Shown here piece after piece: positions 59,377 through 64,000 of a stretch of DNA of 64,000 nt (its first letter is position 1; the number at the start of each line of letters is the position of its first letter). Source of the DNA: Dehalobacter alkaniphilus (GTDB taxonomy: Bacteria; Bacillota; Desulfitobacteriia; Desulfitobacteriales; Syntrophobotulaceae); NCBI GenBank assembly GCA_040500365.1, contig CP148031.1, positions 2,666,001-2,730,000 on the forward strand, read 5' to 3'. The notes under the pieces are model-generated. The model made no database searches and was not told the DNA's origin. It saw nothing but the letters and a program-made list of their open reading frames with translations. A program made the translations under genes and the position numbers.

Positions 59377-61617
59377 TTGGAACGGGACCGCCTTGATCAA
59401 GATTTTGAAATCAGACGCCTGGAGCAGGTGCTGGCTATTGCCCGGGAACAATTAGACTGCGCCCTGCAAAAGAGCGAAGAAAATAAAGAGGCCATTATTG
59501 CCGCGAAGTTAGATATGTGGGAAGATACTTCCCGCTCCATCTCCGGCCTTTGGAATATGGATAATTTTCATGAGCTTGTCGAGTTGAGCCAGTACGCCAA
59601 TCCGGTGTCGGAACGGGTGTCGGATTATGAACGGGATGCCGCTAAGATCCTGGCTTTAAAAAGATTGCTCTATTCCCCCTACTTTGCTCGGATCGATTTT
59701 CAGTTCGAGGGTGAGGAGCTGTTAGAGCCCGTCTATATCGGGCGGTCTTCGCTGCAGGACGGCCTGACCCGGGATATGGTTGTCTATGACTGGAGATCTC
59801 CCATCGCCAGTGTTTTTTACCGCTTTGGTCCGGGGAAAGCGTTCTATGAGTCACCGGGCGGTAAAATAACGGGAGAGGTGCATTTAAAACGCCAATACGA
59901 GATCAAAGATGGCAAACTGCAATATTTCTTCGATGCGGATATTCAAATCATTGACGAATTCCTGCGCGAACTGCTTTCCCGGAATGCTTCCCCTAAAATG
60001 AAAACCATCGTCGAAACCATCCAGAAAGACCAGGATCTGGTGATCCGCGATCTGGAAATGGATTTACTGATGGTCCAGGGAGCTGCGGGAAGCGGCAAAA
60101 CTTCGGTGGCGCTGCACCGCGCGGCTTATCTGATGTACCAGGGGCTGGCGGCCAAGCTGGCTTCCAATGAGATTGTGATTATTTCTCCCAACACCCTGTT
60201 TGAACAATACATCGCCAATGTCTTGCCTGAGCTGGGCGAAAAGAATGTCCAATCGCTCGTCTTTGAAGAAATATTCGGCAAGGTTTTGCAGACTGATTCT
60301 ATCCAAAGCAGGAATCAATATTGGGAAAGCCTGCTCTCCCCCGGCCAAAACGGCGGAAGTATCGCCAAAAGCAGCATGGCCTTCAAAGGTTCCGGCCTGT
60401 TTGCTGAAATTTTGAGACGTTTCATTAAGGATTTGCCTTATCGCTGGCTGCCGTTTGCTGATATTTATTATGACGGAAAGATTGTTGCCAACCGGCAATT
60501 GCTGAAAACTAAGATCCTGAGAGGCGGTCAGGAATTCCTGCTGAGTGTGCGTTTAAAGCAATTGGAAGCGTCGATTCTGCAAATCGTCCGTGAGCTGCGT
60601 CCGAGCCGTCTGGAAAAGTTAAAAAAGTTCATTCAGGCCAAGCCCGAGCATGAATTCGAAGTGGAAGAAGGTACCCGGCGGTTATCCATTCTGGAAAGCG
60701 CCGCCTTGCTGAAGAAGATACGAAGCTTTACCGAGCTGGATTGTCCGGAGCTTTACCGGAAGCCGTTCAGCGATAAAAGCTATTTTTATCATTTAGCCGA
60801 AGGTCTGGAGCTGCCTGATTGTATAGAAGAGATTTTGGACTACACCAGGGAAAACCTGCAAAAGGATGGTTTACTTTATGATGACGCCCTGGCCCTTACT
60901 TTTCTCCATCTCCATATCAAAGGATATACCGCTTACCGTGATATCAAGCAAGTTGTGGTCGATGAAGCCCAGGATTATGATCCCCTGCATTTTGAAATAC
61001 TCCACGGTCTGTTTCCCAAAGCGCATTATACGATCCTGGGCGATATTCATCAGACCATAGGGAAGCAGGAAGATTCCGCACGCTATGAACAGATTGGCAA
61101 GATATTCGCTAGACCTAAATCCACGCTGGTGACTTTGGACAAAAGCTTCCGCTCCACCAGGGAGATCTTGGCGTACAGCGCCAGGTTTCTTGACCAAAGC
61201 GTTAAGCTCCATAGTTTTGGGAGATCGGGAGATGCGCCTGCCGTGTTTGTGGCGCCGAACCGGGCGGCTCTGACTGCTCTCCTGCTTGCGGAAATTAAAA
61301 CCTGCCGGGAAAAGGGTTACCAATCAATCGGGTTAATCTGTAAAACGGAATACGACGCCCTTGCCTTATATGAGCAGCTCAAGGACCAAAGCGATATTCA
61401 GCTGCTAAAAGGTGATGTTCAATTTGATTTAAGCGGCGTATTCCTGATCCCGGTCTATCTAGCCAAAGGCCTGGAATTTGACGCCGTACTGATCTGCGAG
61501 GCCGATCAGGAGCATTATCACAGCGCTGATGATAAGAACCTTTTATATATTGCCTGTACGCGGGCGCTGCATAGACTGAACCTTTTTTATACCGGAGAGA
61601 TCAGCCCGCTTTTATAA
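59377..61617 (+). CDS. helD: HelD-like UvrD/Rep-family helicase
   Basis: A 746-residue protein starting at TTG behind AGGGGGATAAACTT. The N-terminal 100 residues form a coiled coil as in HelD, then SF1A motifs: MVQGAAGSGKTSVALHRAAYLMYQG (Walker A, partly quoted), VVVDEAQDYDP (Walker B), LGDIHQTIG and LDKSFRSTREI, C-terminal VYLAKGLEFDAVLIC and LLYIACTRALHRL. In Bacillus HelD releases stalled RNA polymerase. Length and layout fit. It converges with the CWB2 gene 8 bases away. Confidence 0.9.
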   Translation: MERDRLDQDFEIRRLEQVLAIAREQLDCALQKSEENKEAIIAAKLDMWEDTSRSISGLWNMDNFHELVELSQYANPVSERVSDYERDAAKILALKRLLYSPYFARIDFQFEGEELLEPVYIGRSSLQDGLTRDMVVYDWRSPIASVFYRFGPGKAFYESPGGKITGEVHLKRQYEIKDGKLQYFFDADIQIIDEFLRELLSRNASPKMKTIVETIQKDQDLVIRDLEMDLLMVQGAAGSGKTSVALHRAAYLMYQGLAAKLASNEIVIISPNTLFEQYIANVLPELGEKNVQSLVFEEIFGKVLQTDSIQSRNQYWESLLSPGQNGGSIAKSSMAFKGSGLFAEILRRFIKDLPYRWLPFADIYYDGKIVANRQLLKTKILRGGQEFLLSVRLKQLEASILQIVRELRPSRLEKLKKFIQAKPEHEFEVEEGTRRLSILESAALLKKIRSFTELDCPELYRKPFSDKSYFYHLAEGLELPDCIEEILDYTRENLQKDGLLYDDALALTFLHLHIKGYTAYRDIKQVVVDEAQDYDPLHFEILHGLFPKAHYTILGDIHQTIGKQEDSARYEQIGKIFARPKSTLVTLDKSFRSTREILAYSARFLDQSVKLHSFGRSGDAPAVFVAPNRAALTALLLAEIKTCREKGYQSIGLICKTEYDALALYEQLKDQSDIQLLKGDVQFDLSGVFLIPVYLAKGLEFDAVLICEADQEHYHSADDKNLLYIACTRALHRLNLFYTGEISPLL

Positions 61618-61625
61618 GAAGACAA

Positions 61626-63134
61626 TTAAATTCGTTCAAAAGCACTGATAAATCCGCCCATGATCGCATCCGCTAATTGATCATTCATGCTAATCGTCCA
61701 GCTATTATTATTCTTCACTAGATTCACTTCAATTGTGGTCGTTGTTGTCTGGTCCTCATTTGCAATGGCGTCAAATAATAGTTGCATTATCACTTTTTCT
61801 GCTTCTTCATCACTCAATTGTTCCGCTTCAGGCAGCAACGCCTGTTCAACCCCAAATCGGACAACGGCATCGATATAAGCATCCAGGACGGCCGCGAAAT
61901 CGGTATTGCTAATTTCTGCCGTAACGGTCGCCGTATCACCGTTAATTTCTGAAGATACGATGTTGTAATCAAGTTTTGCGAAAAGCAAGGCAATATCTTC
62001 ATCTGTGATCGTTATATCGGCAGGCTCATCATAATCATTGAAATTATCATAGCTGAAATACCGGTCGGCTGTATCCTGATCCATCACTTTGATAGCATCC
62101 ATAGCGTTGGCAAATGCTTCCCCGGGCTGCTCCAGAATAATACAAGAATATATCTGGTTTAACGCAAGCGGTTTCACAACACTGGTACCACCGACAGAAT
62201 AGATTTTATTGATTTGCCCTACTTTACCTGTTAAAAAGGTTTGTACGGAAGGGTCAATGCCGTTGCCAACAAGCAGAATAGCTTTCCCCTGCTTGGCTGC
62301 TAATGCGGAACCTGCTAAGGCATCGGGAAAGTTGGTCCCTGTAGCAACAAAGATTGTATCCGTAGCTTGGCCAAGGCCTGTGATCAAGTTGATCGCTGTT
62401 TCATATCGATTATTTCCGCCATAACGGGTTGGATTCGGAAGTCCGGATTCCACTTGCGCACTGATGACGCTGGTCCCGCCGGTAATAATCGTATCGGATA
62501 TTTGCAGATCTGTTAACACATCAGCTGTCGCATCAGGCAACGTATTTGTTTCTGTCAGTAAAATGGGTACTCCGTTTTGCGCTGCCCAGGAAGATACCGC
62601 CAAAGCATCAGGGAAATTCTGGGCATATGCGATGACAGCCTTATTTGTGCGGAGTTTTTGATTCTCTTGCAGATACTTGGCGATGTTCGCCGAAGTCTCA
62701 TAACGATTATCGCCTGCGATACGATGAACCGTATAATCAGCGGACAGACCTTCTTCAATGGCGGTGGATACAGCACCGGTACCGCCAAGGATAAAGACCG
62801 TTTGCGCTTGGAGACGTTCCAGTTCAGTTGCTGTATCGGGAGTTAAGGCTTTGCTGTTCGTTAAAAGAATCGGAGCATCATAAGCTGCCGCCAGTACAGC
62901 GCCGGCTAAAGCGTCCGGAAAATTGTTATCACGAACCAGGATAACGGCATTTGAACCTGAAGGCCATCCTTCTTTCGAGATCTCAATCGCAGTTAACGTC
63001 CTGTTATCCCCAGCAAGTCTTTTACTTTCTACTGCCTGAACAGCATAAGCTTGTAAAGGTATTGCGGCAATTGTGATTGTGATGATCAGTGCCATAGACA
63101 GCAAAAATTTCAACCAATTTTTTCGAAATTTCAT
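61626..63134 (-). CDS. Secreted protein with three CWB2 cell-wall-binding repeats
   Basis: A 502-residue protein with a Sec signal (LKFLLSMALIITITIAAIPLQAYA, partly quoted). Three CWB2 (PF04122) repeats follow: RLAGDNRTLTAIEISKEG, RIAGDNRYETSANIAKYL and RYGGNNRYETAINLI, each with an ILLT(N/E)...ILGG/ITGGT/SVGGTS block. They bind anionic cell-wall polymer. The C-terminal 160 residues form a soluble DUF5105-like domain. A decayed duplicate of the last 58 residues is at 24526-24702. GGAGGAAGAG precedes the start. Confidence 0.9.
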   Translation of the reverse strand: MKFRKNWLKFLLSMALIITITIAAIPLQAYAVQAVESKRLAGDNRTLTAIEISKEGWPSGSNAVILVRDNNFPDALAGAVLAAAYDAPILLTNSKALTPDTATELERLQAQTVFILGGTGAVSTAIEEGLSADYTVHRIAGDNRYETSANIAKYLQENQKLRTNKAVIAYAQNFPDALAVSSWAAQNGVPILLTETNTLPDATADVLTDLQISDTIITGGTSVISAQVESGLPNPTRYGGNNRYETAINLITGLGQATDTIFVATGTNFPDALAGSALAAKQGKAILLVGNGIDPSVQTFLTGKVGQINKIYSVGGTSVVKPLALNQIYSCIILEQPGEAFANAMDAIKVMDQDTADRYFSYDNFNDYDEPADITITDEDIALLFAKLDYNIVSSEINGDTATVTAEISNTDFAAVLDAYIDAVVRFGVEQALLPEAEQLSDEEAEKVIMQLLFDAIANEDQTTTTTIEVNLVKNNNSWTISMNDQLADAIMGGFISAFERI

Positions 63135-63298
63135 TCTCTTCCTCCAATTTAAAAATATTAAGACAAAAATACTCCAAGAAAAATTATAGATTGAATCAAG
63201 TAATATTTCCTTCTGAAATTACTGGTAAAAGTACTCCAGAGGATAATCACTTTTCAAATCCAATGTATAAAAAAACAAACCTAATAAGATATTTAATA

Positions 63299-64000
63299 AT
63301 CGAGTAGGAGGGGGCGTCTCGCCCCCGGCCTCTCACACCACCGTATGTGCGGTTCCGCGTACGGCGGTTCAATAGTTTAAGTGCAGTACCTCGTATTTCT
63401 TGGCTATGTCATCATAGCCGAGGGATTCGAGGTATTTGTCAGTCAACGTATGATTAAGTATCCCGCTCCCGGCTACTCTCCAGTAGCCTTTGCCAGTGTA
63501 CCCATTCTTGTGTGCCCAGTAAACCGACATGCCGAGTGCTATCAAGTTCCCGATTCGGGTTTTTGGTTTCTTCCACTGCTTCCAGATATACATCCGTATC
63601 CGTCGTTTCAGCCACCTGTTCAGTTCCTGAATTCTGCTCTTCATACCGGCAATAGCGTAATAATTAAGCCACCCCGTTGTATATAGCTTCAGTTCCTTCA
63701 GAATCTGTTGAATGGCCCTTCCGCGATTCCGTTTTGTGATGCCTTTGAGCTTTTCCTTGAATTTCTTCATTGACTTTTCATGCACCCGTATTCCCGTACC
63801 TTTGCCCGTCCTGTACAAGGCAAAGCCAAGGAACTTAAGCTTCAGCGGTGATCCCGCTTTACTCTTTTCCGAGTTCACTTTCAGCTTTAGTTTCTTCTCA
63901 AGGTACTGCTTACAGCTTTCTAATACACGTTCTGCTGCTCTGCGGCTCTTGGTGTAGACAGCAATGTCATCCGCGTATCGCAAATGCTTGTGCCCCCGTC
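63299..64000 (-). mobile_element. Group II intron, 3' part, cut by window edge
   Basis: The maturase frame (63369 onward) is followed on the minus strand by a domain V hairpin (63337-63368, ACCGCCGTACGCGGAACCGCACATACGGTGGT), a domain VI-like GGGGGC/GCCCCC stem (63310-63326), and the terminal CTCCTACTCGAT typical of group II introns. The 5' end lies beyond base 64000. The insertion point is about 63299, 165 bases upstream of the CWB2 gene start. Confidence 0.85.
63369..64000 (-). CDS. ltrA: Group II intron reverse transcriptase/maturase, partial
   Basis: The C-terminal 210 residues of an intron-encoded protein: the catalytic YADD (LRYADDIAVYTKS), the FLGFALYRT thumb region and an LtrA maturase X domain (LYTTGWLNYYAIAGMKSRIQEL, partly quoted). 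The N-terminal part and 5' intron arm lie outside the window. It is directly followed by domain V. It splices and mobilises the intron. Confidence 0.9.
   Translation of the reverse strand, partial: RGHKHLRYADDIAVYTKSRRAAERVLESCKQYLEKKLKLKVNSEKSKAGSPLKLKFLGFALYRTGKGTGIRVHEKSMKKFKEKLKGITKRNRGRAIQQILKELKLYTTGWLNYYAIAGMKSRIQELNRWLKRRIRMYIWKQWKKPKTRIGNLIALGMSVYWAHKNGYTGKGYWRVAGSGILNHTLTDKYLESLGYDDIAKKYEVLHLNY

Noticed and set aside
1..64000. tRNA or rRNA genes
   Set aside because: None of the typical CCA-ended cloverleaf or rRNA core sequences was seen by eye; a tRNAscan run would be needed to exclude it.

Overview
The window reads as a low-to-mid GC Firmicute chromosome, most likely a clostridial anaerobe of the Desulfitobacterium/Desulfosporosinus/Dehalobacter kind. 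The support is indirect: strong GGAGG ribosome sites, rubredoxin-fused flavoproteins, CWB2 cell-wall repeats, the DUF1659/DUF2922 pair, YtrA-type GntR-ABC cassettes and a Gram-positive LexA box. No rRNA or tRNA gene and no CRISPR array was seen. Almost everything between 3.8 and 24 kb, and between 34.8 and 52 kb, is on the minus strand.

Layout. 0-3.7 kb: a truncated P-loop GTPase, a coiled-coil mini-protein, a beta-propeller lipoprotein and a second propeller-like protein. 3.8-11 kb: redox genes. A radical SAM/SPASM protein, a membrane protein, a hypothetical and a GMC-like oxidoreductase form one run. Then come a rubredoxin protein, a rubredoxin-flavoprotein fusion, a cupredoxin lipoprotein and small membrane proteins. 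11-16.4 kb: a large hybrid histidine kinase, two response regulators, a stand-alone HisKA fragment and a DoxX protein, three of them followed by near-identical terminators. 16.8-24.2 kb: two ABC export cassettes, one with a GntR regulator and one beside a two-component system. 25-27.6 kb: DUF3102, DUF1659, DUF2922 and a YHYH/Big_2 surface protein.

27.6-34.7 kb is an accessory strip: SLOG protein, DinD behind a perfect LexA box, WYL regulator with divergent cysteine hydrolase, two decayed RhuM genes (one behind a second LexA-like box), a frameshifted XRE regulator, paralogous mini-proteins and an XRE repressor with palindromic operators.

The centrepiece is 34.8-48.8 kb: ten co-directional, tightly packed genes (XRE regulator, zinc-ribbon/PAPS-reductase/ferredoxin protein, DUF4007 protein, 1211-residue P-loop ATPase, GIY-YIG protein, DGQHR DndB-like protein, cysteine desulfurase, DEAH helicase, MORC/Hsp90-like GHKL ATPase, PLD nuclease). 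It looks like a non-canonical sulfur-based DNA modification and restriction (defence) operon. It has Dnd-type sulfur chemistry but no recognisable DndD or DndE, a BrxC/PglY-like ATPase, and a GHKL-helicase-PLD effector set. Function is inferred, not shown.

49-64 kb: DUF3892 and an internal-repeat mini-protein, an ECF sigma/ImmA-like metallopeptidase trio, an hsdR tail remnant, two paralogous Nudix genes, a second SLOG protein, a geranylgeranyl-reductase-like flavoprotein, a lipoprotein pair, several very small proteins, a type I toxin-antitoxin locus, a TPR membrane protein, a double CDGSH protein, a HelD-like helicase, a CWB2 protein (with a decayed 3' copy at 24.5 kb) and the 3' end of a group II intron cut by the window edge.
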